DNA of 10,237 bases from DASVXQ01 sp046727955 (lineage in GTDB: Bacteria; Actinomycetota; CALGFH01), in contig JBKPDO010000385.1 of assembly GCA_046727955.1 (NCBI GenBank), positions 1 through 10,237 of the forward strand, in the 5' to 3' direction. Of the stretch, positions 1 through 6,415 are shown in pieces (the first letter of the stretch is position 1; each line of letters opens with the position of its first letter). The notes below the pieces were generated by a model. That model was not told the DNA's origin, did no database searches, and saw only the letters and a program-made list of their open reading frames with translations. Position numbers and translations under genes: made by a program.

Positions 1-110
1 AAGCATCGTCGCTGGTCATCAGCCGGCAACCCTCGAATCGTGTGCGCCTGCGGTTGCGGCATCCCGTCCGCGACCGCACCCTCGCTGACCAGCCAAGACG
101 CCGCGTAGCG

Positions 111-492
111 CTACTTTTCGTTCCGTTGTTCCTCGACCCCCGGGTCGTCGCGGAGCGCGGCCAGCGCCAAGCCGAGCACCTCGCGGCGCCTGGGCACACG
201 GCGGGCGGCGTGGGCGGCCTGAGTGAAGGCCTCCAACGCGACGGCGCTAGCGCGTCTGGTCGGCACGCCCTCGCGGCCCGTCGGCGGCGGGGAGGTCCTC
301 GCGGTCGGCGGCGGGGTCCAGGTCCAGCCCGAGGCGGCGGCCGAGCTCCTCGAACGAGGCGACGGCGTCGGGGTCGCCGACGCGGACGCGCTCGAGGAGG
401 GCGGCCTGCTCGGCGTCGGCCGCCGCTTCCTTCTCGGCGGCCGGGAGCAGATCGTGCACCCACTGGGGTGCCTGGTCGAGCGGCGTGGCCAT
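111..492 (-). pseudogene. small hypothetical protein, one frameshift
   Basis: A short acidic, helix-rich protein of unknown function. The first 75 or so codons read from the ATG at 492 (starting MATPLDQAPQWVHDLL) and reach a stop at 247. A second frame carries a natural continuation (VALEAFTQAAHAARR) ending EEQRNEK at 111, so one extra base near 265-275 would restore a product of about 126 aa. I see no membrane segment, no cysteine motif and no family I recognise. The ATG is supported by a leaderless-type promoter immediately upstream. Composition matches its neighbours, and the plus-strand reading frames over it are arginine-rich shadows. Whether the shift is decay or an indel error cannot be told from this window. 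Confidence 0.45.
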
Positions 493-498
493 GCCCGG

Positions 499-527
499 AT
501 GCTACAACCTCCCGTCTGCTGTGTCTG
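499..527 (-). promoter_or_regulatory. leaderless-type promoter for the gene starting at 492
   Basis: Read on the minus strand: a -35-like CAGACA (527-522), a 17-bp spacer, a -10-like TAGCAT (504-499), then six bases to the ATG at 492. This places the transcription start on or next to the A of the start codon, the usual leaderless arrangement in Actinomycetota. It is the main reason for choosing the 492 start. A GGGAGG sits too far upstream to act as a ribosome binding site. Confidence 0.4.
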
Positions 528-968
528 CTGTGCGGTAGTCTCCGGGCGGCTCGTGCCCGTGCACCGGTGACCGAACCATCGCCGTTGTGACTGGTCATCG
601 AGCATCACGACCGATTCGTCCTTCCACCGCAGTTCGGCGTGGCTGGTGCGCACGAGCGGATTCAGGTCCCGGCCGACCGGGTCGCGTTCGAGGCCGAGCA
701 TCTGGTGACCTATCGGCTGGGCGAGGTCACCAGCGCAATGGGGCTCTCGGTCGTGCGCTCCCTCACCTGGTCCACCACACCGCTGGAAGGTGTGCCAAAG
801 ATCGACGCCCGCCACCTTCCAGCCTCTCGTTGAGCTCGGGCCCGGGTCGGCTGCAACTCGACAAGATGCCTCACGTTGGATGGCAAGCAGAACCCGCAAC
901 GTTGCCAATCAATCTGAGGCACCGCAGGTCACAGCGTCGAGCTGCCTTACCTTGAATAACAACGGACA
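528..968. other. about 440 bp without an assignable gene
   Basis: Several short open frames exist on both strands. The longest plausible plus-strand stretch runs from a stop at 588-590 to a stop ending at 833 and contains EHHDRFVLPPQF and AFEAEHLVTYRLGEV. The minus strand is open across the same DNA. None matches a family I recognise, none has a convincing ribosome binding site, and codon use does not favour one frame. It may be gene debris of the same kind as the methyltransferase remnant just to the right. Confidence 0.3.
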
Positions 969-1242
969 ATCGGCACGGCTCGGGCTACAGCACCGCGCTG
1001 CTGGCCCACCTGGCCGGCACAGGCGGCCAGGTCATCTCCCTGGACATCGACCCCGAGATGGTCACCCGCGCCAGCCGGTTGCTTGCCCTGGATAGCCACA
1101 CCAACGTCACGGTCGTGCACGCCGACGGCGGGGAGGGCCACCCGCCCGGCGTTCCCTACGACCGGCTGGTGGCCTGGGCCCAAGCACTGCAGGCCATCCC
1201 GGCTGCCTGGACGAGCAGGTCCACCCCGACGGCATCATCGTG
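969..1242 (+). pseudogene. protein-L-isoaspartate O-methyltransferase remnant
   Basis: The plus strand encodes the core of a SAM-dependent methyltransferase of the PCMT type (repair of L-isoaspartyl residues), in three frames. The glycine-rich motif I (IGTG...GYSTALLAHL) is interrupted by a one-base loss near 978-980. Next come the motif following the second strand (VISLDIDPEMV), NVTVVHADGGEGHPPG and the PYDRL segment. A second shift near 1207-1210 precedes DEQVHPDGIIV. The N-terminal half and everything after DGIIV are missing; about 90 of the 200 or more residues usual for the family remain. Homology stops at the last base before the stop codon of the convergent gene at 1243. I judge it non-functional. 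The family call rests on motif recall. Confidence 0.7.
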
Positions 1243-1710
1243 TCAGTACTGCCAGGGGTTCAGGTCGAGGCTGTAGATCACCTCGTCGCTTGGCCGGTAG
1301 CCGCGTCCGGTGGAGGTGATCAGCCCACGGTCGAACAGCGCGTCGATCCCGGCGCTGCGATACGGTTCTGGGGCGTCGTCTTCGTCAAGCCTCTGCCTGG
1401 TGTAGCCGGAGGTGATGAGGCTGAGCAGCGCCGCGGCCCAGGCTGGTAGCGGCACGCGGCCACCGTGGGCGAGCCGCAGCCGCTCAGCCTCATCTGTCCA
1501 GAGCACCCTGGGCCTTGCGGTCAGGCTGTAGCTGTCCCAGCCGCTGCGGCGCAGGCAGAGGCCGGTCCCGGCCAGCCGGGAGTCAAGCGCCCGCAGCGCC
1601 CGCTCCACCCGGCCGAGATCCCACTGGAGGGCGATGGCCAGATCGTGGCGGGTGATGCTGCTGCCGTGTCGGGCGAGCGCGGCCTCGACCAGGACGTCGT
1701 CAGTGTGCAT
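1243..1710 (-). CDS. ScpB-like double winged-helix protein, last gene of transposon operon
   Basis: A 155-aa soluble protein. Residues about 15-65 (ITRHDLAIALQWDLGRVERA...SYSLTARP) have the helix-helix-strand-strand pattern of a winged helix. Residues about 88-150 (AALLSLITSGYTRQRLDE...GIDALFDRGLI) repeat it, so the whole resembles the paired winged helices of ScpB, the condensin partner. Established ScpB proteins are somewhat longer and sit beside scpA; here the neighbours are transposition genes, so a DNA-binding or adaptor role in transposition is more likely (inference). Its ATG overlaps the end of the preceding gene by 11 bp, suggesting translational coupling. Its stop lies exactly where the methyltransferase remnant begins, so the last few residues (NPWQY) may not be original. 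Confidence 0.65.
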   Translation of the reverse strand: MHTDDVLVEAALARHGSSITRHDLAIALQWDLGRVERALRALDSRLAGTGLCLRRSGWDSYSLTARPRVLWTDEAERLRLAHGGRVPLPAWAAALLSLITSGYTRQRLDEDDAPEPYRSAGIDALFDRGLITSTGRGYRPSDEVIYSLDLNPWQY

Positions 1711-2690
1711 CAGCTCTCGTGGTCGCCGGCCACGTGTAGGGGTAGCCGATCCAGGTGACCGCCAGCCCGCGGCGTCGTAGCCACTGGTCGGTGGGTGCGG
1801 GCCCCCACCACCATTCCTCGTACTCGGCCGCCGGTGGTCGCGCGACCGCGGTGCGGCGGCTGACCGTGCCGAGCCAGCCGACCATCGCCATCTGCCCCAG
1901 CCGCTGTTGGCTGCGCCGCGCTACAAACAGTGGGTCAGCGGGGCCAGCGCCCACGCTGGCGCGGTCGAGCAGGTGGGCGCGGACCAGGCTGTGGGCGTAG
2001 GCCGGAATCGTGAACCATTCGCCGTCGACCCGCACCGCGGCTGCGTCCGCCGCGACGTCGCCGAGGTCCAGCTCGCACAGCTGAGCGGGGCTCATCTCGG
2101 TGACCAGGGTGAGGGTCATCGCGGCCGCAAGGGACGGTGTGCACAACTCCCGCAGCCGGTCGGCCGCCGCCTGGTCCAGGCGCGGCCGCAGATCGGCCGG
2201 TCCGACTTGGGCGCCTGACACCAGCTGCATGCTGAGCAGGAACCCGTGGGCGAAGAATGCCGCCTGCGCGCCACGCAACCGCACCAGCGTCTCGGCGGCA
2301 CACGAGCTGGTCGCGGTGAGCTGCTGGAGCAGGGCACTGACGTCGGCGAGCGCTGGTGGCAGGTCGGGCGCGGTGCGCAGAAGCCGCCGTAGGGCAGCCC
2401 CGTCAGCCCAGGCGGCAACCAGCTCCTCCGTCGACGGCCTTGGCACCTGCGGGGTGTGGGTGGTGAGCCAGGTATCGGTGGCATCGCGGCAGTGCTGGTA
2501 GACCTCCTCGACCCGCTGGAAGCTGCGGGGATCCAGCAGCCGACGGCAGGCGGCGCGAAACAGCGGGAAGTCGTCGCCGGGAACCTCGGGGAACGGCTGC
2601 CCGGGCGTGGTAGCCGCATCGCCGAGCGTGGCATGGTCGTTGTCCTGTTCTGTGGCCTGTGTTGCCGCGCTCTGCCAGCGGGTCAGGAAA
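1700..2690 (-). CDS. C-terminal part of frameshifted accessory protein; tyrosine-recombinase-like fold
   Basis: This frame continues the upstream gene after a shift near 2688-2690. It reads open from FLTRWQSAATQATEQD through DDFPLFRAACRRLL to a stop at 1700. A GTG at 2446 could start a 248-aa version, but coding-like sequence extends well upstream of it, so a join is more likely. The segment about 105-165 residues into the 248-aa version (AAAMTLTLVTEMSPAQLCELDLGDV...WFTIPAYAHSLVRAHLL) resembles the catalytic-domain core of tyrosine recombinases around their first arginine. However, no Arg at that place, no HxxR box and no terminal Tyr are visible, so it is unlikely to be an active recombinase. 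A DNA-binding or target-choice role is only an inference. It overlaps the following gene by 11 bp. Confidence 0.55.
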
Positions 2691-3158
2691 CTGCTCCAAA
2701 GCGAGCGGTTGGTAGGCGTCTGCGGCGACCAGCCGGTGCTGGCTGGGGGGAAGGTCAGGCCGGTGGACGATCAGCCACAGCCGCAGGCGGCAGCGGCGGG
2801 CCAGCCGCAGCAGCTCGTGCCACCGGCCGGCCGGGAGCCGGTCGGCGCGCAGCACGAACAGGTCGGTGACCTGCTCGGCGAGCATCCAGATGCTGGTCAG
2901 CTGCCAGCTGCGGTGAACGGCGTGCTCCACGCGCACTGCGTCGAACCGCTTGCCCAGGGCGAGCAGCAGGTCGACCGCGAACCAGGCCGAGCTGGTGGCG
3001 TCGGGGGCCGGGTGGCACACCACCCGGCCGGCCGCGCGGCAGTCCAGCCGCAGGACCAGCTGCAGGCACTGCAGGGAATCATCTGGGTCGAAGACGACAT
3101 GCACATTGACGCCAGGCTCGGCCTGGCCCGGTTCTCCCGCGCTGGCCACTGGGCTCAT
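2403..3158 (-). CDS. N-terminal part of frameshifted accessory protein; NTPase-like, no P-loop
   Basis: The ATG at 3158 opens a 251-aa frame. Its first 155 or so residues look genuine, while the rest (from about AERGN onward) is arginine- and proline-rich out-of-frame sequence. The genuine part alternates strands and helices: VNVHVVFDPDD at the start, AVDLLLALGKRFDAVRVEHA, then DLFVLRADRLPAGRWHELL and LRLWLIVHRPDLP at about 99-137. The last two resemble the Walker B and following strand of an AAA-type ATPase. No GxxxxGK[ST] motif is present. Removing one T from the TTT run at 2690-2688 joins LALEQF to LTRWQSA and gives a product of about 485 aa with the downstream frame. I know no named family for it. 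It sits where TniQ would often be found, but nothing TniQ-like is visible. Confidence 0.6.
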   Translation of the reverse strand: MSPVASAGEPGQAEPGVNVHVVFDPDDSLQCLQLVLRLDCRAAGRVVCHPAPDATSSAWFAVDLLLALGKRFDAVRVEHAVHRSWQLTSIWMLAEQVTDLFVLRADRLPAGRWHELLRLARRCRLRLWLIVHRPDLPPSQHRLVAADAYQPLALEQFPDPLAERGNTGHRTGQRPCHARRCGYHARAAVPRGSRRRLPAVSRRLPSAAGSPQLPAGRGGLPALPRCHRYLAHHPHPAGAKAVDGGAGCRLG

Positions 3159-3187
3159 TCTCCCCTACTGGCCACTCGGCTCATTCT
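3142..3187 (-). repeat. tandem duplication at the ATPase/accessory gene junction
   Basis: Two copies of a 20-bp block (3142-3161 and 3168-3187, 19/20 identical) lie at a 26-bp period. On the minus strand each copy begins with AGAATGAGCC, so each carries an ATG overlapping a TGA. The first ATG (3184) overlaps the ATPase stop and starts a nine-codon frame, MSRVASRGE, whose stop overlaps the second ATG (3158), the start of the accessory gene. Because 26 is not a multiple of three, the upstream start no longer reads into the accessory gene. Confidence 0.8.
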
Positions 3188-3918
3188 GTTGCCGTGCCGC
3201 CGAACAGCGCGAAGACGGCACGGGCCTTGTCCTCGTCGAGCCTGGCTCGAGGAAACACCTGCTGGAAGGACTGGGTGAAATGCACCCAGTTGCGAAACAG
3301 GCCGTGGGCGAAGGCGTCGTCGACGAAGCCGAGCAGCTCTGGGTCCTGGTCGCGGTAGAGCCGATGCCAGCGGCGGATCACGTCGGGTACTTCGCGGCTG
3401 GTCATCGGTCGAAACGCGATTCGCCGGTACACCCGCGAGCGCAGCATCGGCTCCCGTGACAGCACCTCCCAGCAGCCATCGCCGCCGACCAGCAGCAACC
3501 CGAACCTGGTGCGGCGGTGGTCGTGGAGGTAGCGCAGGTACTCGATACAGTTGCCGTTGAGCTGCTGGGCCTCGTCGATGACCAGCAGCCGGGGCCCGTT
3601 GCCAAGCGCCTCGACCAGGACCGGGGTGGCCTGGAACCGGTTGCGGGCCTGGTGGTCGACGCCGACGACGGTGGTCATCAAGGTGCTGGCGACCAGCCGG
3701 ATGGTCGGGTAGTTCTCGAAGGTGGTCAGGCACGGCCGGATGGCGGGGTCGCGCTCAAGGATGGCGTCCACAGCGAAGCTCTTGCCGGTGCCGGCCGGCC
3801 CGTGCACCACCCCCATGGCGTGCAGTTCGACGAGGTCGGCGATGGCGCGCCGGGTGAGCAGCAGCTGCTGGTTGGCGATCGTCTTGGCGCCCTTGAGGTC
3901 GAGAAAGTGGCGTGGCAT
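3181..3918 (-). CDS. TniB/TnsC-like AAA+ transposition ATPase
   Basis: A 245-aa AAA+ ATPase of the kind that partners Mu/Tn7-type transposases (MuB, TnsC, TniB), which bind target DNA and activate the transposase. Walker A is GPAGTGKS at residues 40-47. Walker B is LLVIDEA at 111-117, a sensor-1-like strand GLLLVGGD follows at 140-147, and arginines at 160-162 (RSR) are candidates for the arginine finger. Length is within the TniB range and well below the 555 aa of Tn7 TnsC, so large regulatory extensions are absent. Its ATG shares one base with the transposase stop (TGATG), indicating coupled translation. The gene appears intact. It is adjacent to its expected partner, which supports a role in this element; specificity for target sites is unknown. 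Confidence 0.85.
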   Translation of the reverse strand: MPRHFLDLKGAKTIANQQLLLTRRAIADLVELHAMGVVHGPAGTGKSFAVDAILERDPAIRPCLTTFENYPTIRLVASTLMTTVVGVDHQARNRFQATPVLVEALGNGPRLLVIDEAQQLNGNCIEYLRYLHDHRRTRFGLLLVGGDGCWEVLSREPMLRSRVYRRIAFRPMTSREVPDVIRRWHRLYRDQDPELLGFVDDAFAHGLFRNWVHFTQSFQQVFPRARLDEDKARAVFALFGGTATE

Positions 3919-5558
3919 CAGGTCTCGGCCTCCTCCTCTTCCCGCCGACGCGCCGGCGGGCCGATGCGATCCGGCCGGGGAACCGGCGTGTTGGTGCGGG
4001 CTTGTGGTCGGCGCGCCCGCGCGCCCAGCCCTCGTCGCTGGCTGGTTGTGCTTGCCTTGGGCGTGCCAAGCTCCTGCGGGTCGCGCTCGTCGGGCTCTGT
4101 CCAGCCTGCGGCAAGATCGAGCAGGTCGGCTCGGGCCAGGCGGCGCAGATCCTGGTCGCCGTAGCGGATGTCGTCCTCCGAGGCCTGCCGGTGGGAGACG
4201 ACAGTGGTCTCCTCGATCGGTCCTGGCCCGGTGATAGGGGCAAAGCGCAGGCGAGCCCGGCGGCTGGCGCGGCGTTGCCGTCGGGCAAGCTCGGCGGCAT
4301 CGGCGCGGCGGCGGGCGAGCACTCGATCCCGGTCGGCGGGGGTGAGCAGACCCTGCGGCTTGGCGGTGACCCATCCGCCGTCGAGCCGCAACTCGATCTG
4401 GCGCGGGTCGTGCGGCATGTAATGGACGGTCACGCGTTGCCCAACGCGGCCATTCAGCTCCGGCGCGACATACACCAGCCGACGGAAGTGGATGCCGTCC
4501 TTGCCGATGGTGCGCTCCTTGTCGGCAAGCAGCAGCCCTCGCAGCTGCTTGGCGGGAACCTGCTCGATCGGAGTGGCGTCGGCGGACCAGCGCTCCAGCG
4601 GCGTCTGCCCCCCGATCCCGCGGTGCGGGCGTGCGGTGTTGTACTGCTGGACCCAGGCGTCGAAGTCGCTGACGAACCGGTCCAGCGTCATCGGGCCCGC
4701 CACCGGCCCGTACAGGGTGCGGTCGGCGGCGCGGGGCCCGCCGGTGTAGAACGGCAGCCCCTTGAGGAACTCCTGGGTAATGGTGCGGTGCAAGCGCTCC
4801 ACCTTGCCCTTCAGGTGAGGGGTGTACGGCGGCGTGGGCGAGACCACGCAGCCGAGGGCAGCCGCCGCCTTGGTCAGCGCGGTCGCGGCGAATTCCAGCC
4901 CGTTGTCCCAGCGCAGCATGGCCGGTACCCCACCCCAGGGGCCTCGCTCGGGGTCCACCACCAGCCCCATGCGCAGGGCGGTCAACGAGGTGGCCGACGA
5001 CGGGTGCAACGAGATCGCCCAGCCCATCACCAGCCGCGAGTACGCGTCGACAAACCAAGTGACCCAGGGCGTCTGGGCCCGCTGCGCCTTGGGGGCTAGG
5101 ACCAGCACCCGCAGTTCCTTGTGGTCGGCCTCCCAGACCTGGTTGCGGTGGTCGGCCTCCCAGCGCAGGTACACCGCGTGCCGGCGTCGCCCCTCCACCC
5201 CGTCGGCGAGGGCGGCCCGCTCGGCCGGCGACAACTGCCGTCGGACTGCCTGCTGGAAGGTGCGCAGCGCAGGCAGCGACGCGCCCGCCGCCCGCTGCGC
5301 CCGCCAGGCCGCGGCGACGCTGCCGCGCCAGTCCGCGAGCGCATCACGGTCGGCCTCGGTCAGCTGGTAGGGGCGTGGACCCGGCCGCGCGGCCAGCTGT
5401 GTGAGCTCGGCCTGCAGCCAACGCCGGACCGTCCGTTCGCTGATGTCCAGCGCCCGAGCCGCTGACCGGATCTCCCACCCTGTCAGGCGGCCGCGGCGTT
5501 CGAGTTTACGCAGACTGCGGACGAGCAGGGCTCGGCTGTCAAGTGACGGACGCGCCAT
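3918..5558 (-). CDS. TniA/TnsB/MuA-like DDE transposase
   Basis: A 546-aa transposase of the retroviral-integrase superfamily, Mu/Tn7/Tn5053 branch. Residues 25-50 form a helix-turn-helix (ARALDISERTVRRWL). The rve core runs from about 135 to 320, with catalytic candidates D145 (VWEADHKE), D218 (LRWDNGLEF) and E254 (HLKGKVERLHR), a DD35E spacing. After it a beta-barrel-like segment about 345-400 (KDGIHFRRLVYVAPELNGRVGQRV) matches the Mu transposase C-terminal domain. The tail (about 410-546) is Arg/Glu-rich and probably contacts the ATPase. I chose the ATG at 5558 because GGAGGT lies just upstream; a GTG 33 bp further upstream is possible but lacks such a site. It is expected to bind the repeats at 5667-5723 and join element ends to target DNA. 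Confidence 0.9.
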   Translation of the reverse strand: MARPSLDSRALLVRSLRKLERRGRLTGWEIRSAARALDISERTVRRWLQAELTQLAARPGPRPYQLTEADRDALADWRGSVAAAWRAQRAAGASLPALRTFQQAVRRQLSPAERAALADGVEGRRRHAVYLRWEADHRNQVWEADHKELRVLVLAPKAQRAQTPWVTWFVDAYSRLVMGWAISLHPSSATSLTALRMGLVVDPERGPWGGVPAMLRWDNGLEFAATALTKAAAALGCVVSPTPPYTPHLKGKVERLHRTITQEFLKGLPFYTGGPRAADRTLYGPVAGPMTLDRFVSDFDAWVQQYNTARPHRGIGGQTPLERWSADATPIEQVPAKQLRGLLLADKERTIGKDGIHFRRLVYVAPELNGRVGQRVTVHYMPHDPRQIELRLDGGWVTAKPQGLLTPADRDRVLARRRADAAELARRQRRASRRARLRFAPITGPGPIEETTVVSHRQASEDDIRYGDQDLRRLARADLLDLAAGWTEPDERDPQELGTPKASTTSQRRGLGARARRPQARTNTPVPRPDRIGPPARRREEEEAET

Positions 5559-5563
5559 GGAGC

Positions 5564-5569
5564 ACCTCC
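5564..5569 (-). promoter_or_regulatory. ribosome binding site for the transposase
   Basis: GGAGGT on the minus strand ends five bases before the ATG at 5558. It decides that start over the upstream GTG at 5591. Confidence 0.7.
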
Positions 5570-5666
5570 GGCCTGTAGTACGGTGTCGCAAACGTGCGAG
5601 ACTGCTCGGTGCCGCGGCCTCACTGCCCGGGGCACAGCCGCGACACGGCGAGGCAGGCGCGGTACA

Positions 5667-5691
5667 GTCGAGCCGCGCTGTGAGTTAACGC
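5667..5691 (-). repeat. transposase-end repeat, inner copy
   Basis: A 25-bp block matching the outer copy at 5699-5723 in 21 of 25 positions, in the same orientation and exactly 32 bp apart. The conserved part on the plus strand is GTCGAG, CG.GCTG and GAGTT.ACGC. The block at 5635-5659, another 32 bp inward, keeps only a CTCGC.G core in register and may be a worn third copy. Evenly spaced repeats next to the transposase gene are the usual form of TnsB-type binding sites. Confidence 0.65.
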
Positions 5692-5698
5692 TCACTAC

Positions 5699-5731
5699 GT
5701 CGAGACGTGCTGCGAGTTGACGCCACCCACA
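5699..5731 (-). repeat. transposon terminus with outer end repeat
   Basis: The outer 25-bp copy (5699-5723) is followed by eight bases that read TGTGGGTG inward from 5731. Tn7 termini start TGTGGGCG before their first TnsB site, so the terminal position and spacing agree with the family. The next five bases outward, TGGAA (5732-5736), would be one half of a target-site duplication if insertion gave the 5-bp duplication usual for Tn7 relatives. Confidence 0.6.
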
Positions 5732-5774
5732 TGGAAGTTCCTCCTATGACACCCCTTTCATGGTCGGAGGCGGA

Positions 5775-5793
5775 CATGACATCGGCGGTCATG
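5775..5793. promoter_or_regulatory. palindrome upstream of the HxlR-type gene, possible operator
   Basis: CATGAC (5775-5780) and GTCATG (5788-5793) form a perfect inverted repeat with a 7-bp spacer, and ATGAC also occurs at 5746-5750. The site lies 30 bp before the preferred start of the regulator gene. HxlR-family dimers commonly bind such repeats and control their own gene, so autoregulation is a reasonable inference. Confidence 0.35.
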
Positions 5794-5822
5794 ACTTTTT
5801 CATTGTTAGTGAGATAAGAGAA

Positions 5823-6200
5823 GTGAGCGGAGAGACTAGCACGTCCGCCGTGGCTCGCCAAGCGATTGGTCGAGCCGATGTCGCGCTTGAGCTGCCTGAG
5901 CACCTCGCACGGGAGTTCGAGGTGCTTGCCAAGCGGTGGACGCCTCAGATTCTGTTTCTCCTGTTGCAGCGGCCAGCTCGCTTCAGTGAACTCGAACGTG
6001 CCGTTCCCGGCCTTACCAACCGCGTGATGACGGACCGTCTCCGGGAACTGCAGGACGCCGGACTCATCAATCGGCAGGTCGACCCAGGACCACCGATTAC
6101 GACCATCTACACGCTCACGGCTGACGGCGAGGCGCTCCGGCCGATCTTAGAACCCCTGCGTCCCTGGGCCGAGCGGCGCGCCCGCAAGCGACTGGCTTGA
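5823..6200 (+). CDS. HxlR-type winged-helix transcriptional regulator
   Basis: A 125-aa single-domain regulator from this start. The segment VLAKRWTPQILFLLLQRPARFSELERAVPGL, followed by NRVMTDRLRELQDAGLI and a wing ending IYTLTADGEAL, is the typical HxlR order: first helix, recognition helix, wing, dimerisation helix. The cysteine often found before the first helix in redox-sensing members is absent. The family binds DNA as dimers next to the genes it controls. The start is uncertain: GTG at 5823 keeps the palindrome outside the gene and has an AG-rich stretch before it; ATG at 5760 would give 146 aa and GTG at 5850 a shorter form. It lies about 90 bp outside the transposon end and could belong to the older locus or to the recombinase locus downstream. 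Confidence 0.75.
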   Translation: MSGETSTSAVARQAIGRADVALELPEHLAREFEVLAKRWTPQILFLLLQRPARFSELERAVPGLTNRVMTDRLRELQDAGLINRQVDPGPPITTIYTLTADGEALRPILEPLRPWAERRARKRLA

Positions 6201-6385
6201 CCATCTTCGTTGAGGAGCCACTGGCTGGCGGCGGTCGACACTGCCGATACGCCGCACCTCGCCGGCTGGCTCGGCGCTCTGACCGCCAGCTCTTCACCAG
6301 GCCTTCCGGCGCTTGCCTCTCTCCTCCCGAGAATCTGCCGGCTGATACCCAGGCATCGGTCTGCATATGTTCGCCTCTCCCCCAC
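6201..6385. other. spacer between regulator and recombinase
   Basis: I see no convincing gene here. The recombinase frame is open across the spacer, but the encoded residues are atypical and the real start at 6449 has a good ribosome binding site. AGCCACTGGCT near 6217 is a short palindrome without a T tract, so no terminator is claimed. Confidence 0.4.
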
Positions 6386-6415
6386 TTTACTTATATAGCG
6401 CATAAAGGGTATTAT
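6386..6415 (+). promoter_or_regulatory. putative promoter of the recombinase gene
   Basis: TTTACT (6386-6391) and TATTAT (6410-6415) are separated by 18 bp and match four and five of six consensus positions. Transcription would start near 6422, giving a leader of about 27 bases that includes AAGGGAGGG (6436-6444). The promoter overlaps the dif-like site, so recombinase bound there would be expected to block its own transcription (inference). Confidence 0.4.

Larger units (their letters stand above)
1243..5731 (-). mobile_element. Tn7/Tn5053-like transposon (one end identified)
   Basis: The element contains four leftward genes: DD35E transposase, AAA+ ATPase and two accessory proteins. At its right boundary is a Tn7-like end: reading inward from 5731 the terminus is TGTGGGTG followed by two 25-bp repeats. 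Tn7 itself begins TGTGGGCG followed by TnsB-binding repeats, so the layout agrees with established Tn7 biology. The left limit given here is only the stop codon of the last gene. No matching inverted repeat was found to the left, and no copy of the flanking TGGAA was found directly before a TGT, so that end may be deleted, diverged or outside the window. Confidence 0.6.

Noticed and set aside
513..536. Short tandem repeat GTCTGCTGT, considered as a CRISPR or other array
   Set aside because: There are only two copies, no spacers, and they fall within the promoter region of the 492 start. No CRISPR array is present anywhere in the window.
42..590. Long plus-strand open frame, arginine- and glycine-rich
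   Set aside because: It is the GC-rich shadow of the minus-strand gene at 111-492, with low-complexity composition and no ribosome binding site.
849..862. Left transposon end, from the shared CAACTCG
   Set aside because: Only seven bases match the 25-bp end repeat. There is no second copy at 32 bp, no TGT terminus at the right distance and no TGGAA duplication.
2116..2634. 172-codon minus-strand frame in the third transposon gene
   Set aside because: It is rich in Arg, Pro and Ser and overlaps the better-supported frame that runs through to 1700.
3181..5058. 625-codon minus-strand frame covering ATPase and part of the transposase
   Set aside because: Only the last 245 codons are the ATPase. 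The upstream part is the transposase gene read in the wrong frame, and the TGATG junction marks the true start.
3912..5099. 395-codon plus-strand open frame
   Set aside because: It lies antisense to the transposase, whose catalytic motifs and ribosome binding site are clear. The plus-strand product has no recognisable domain.
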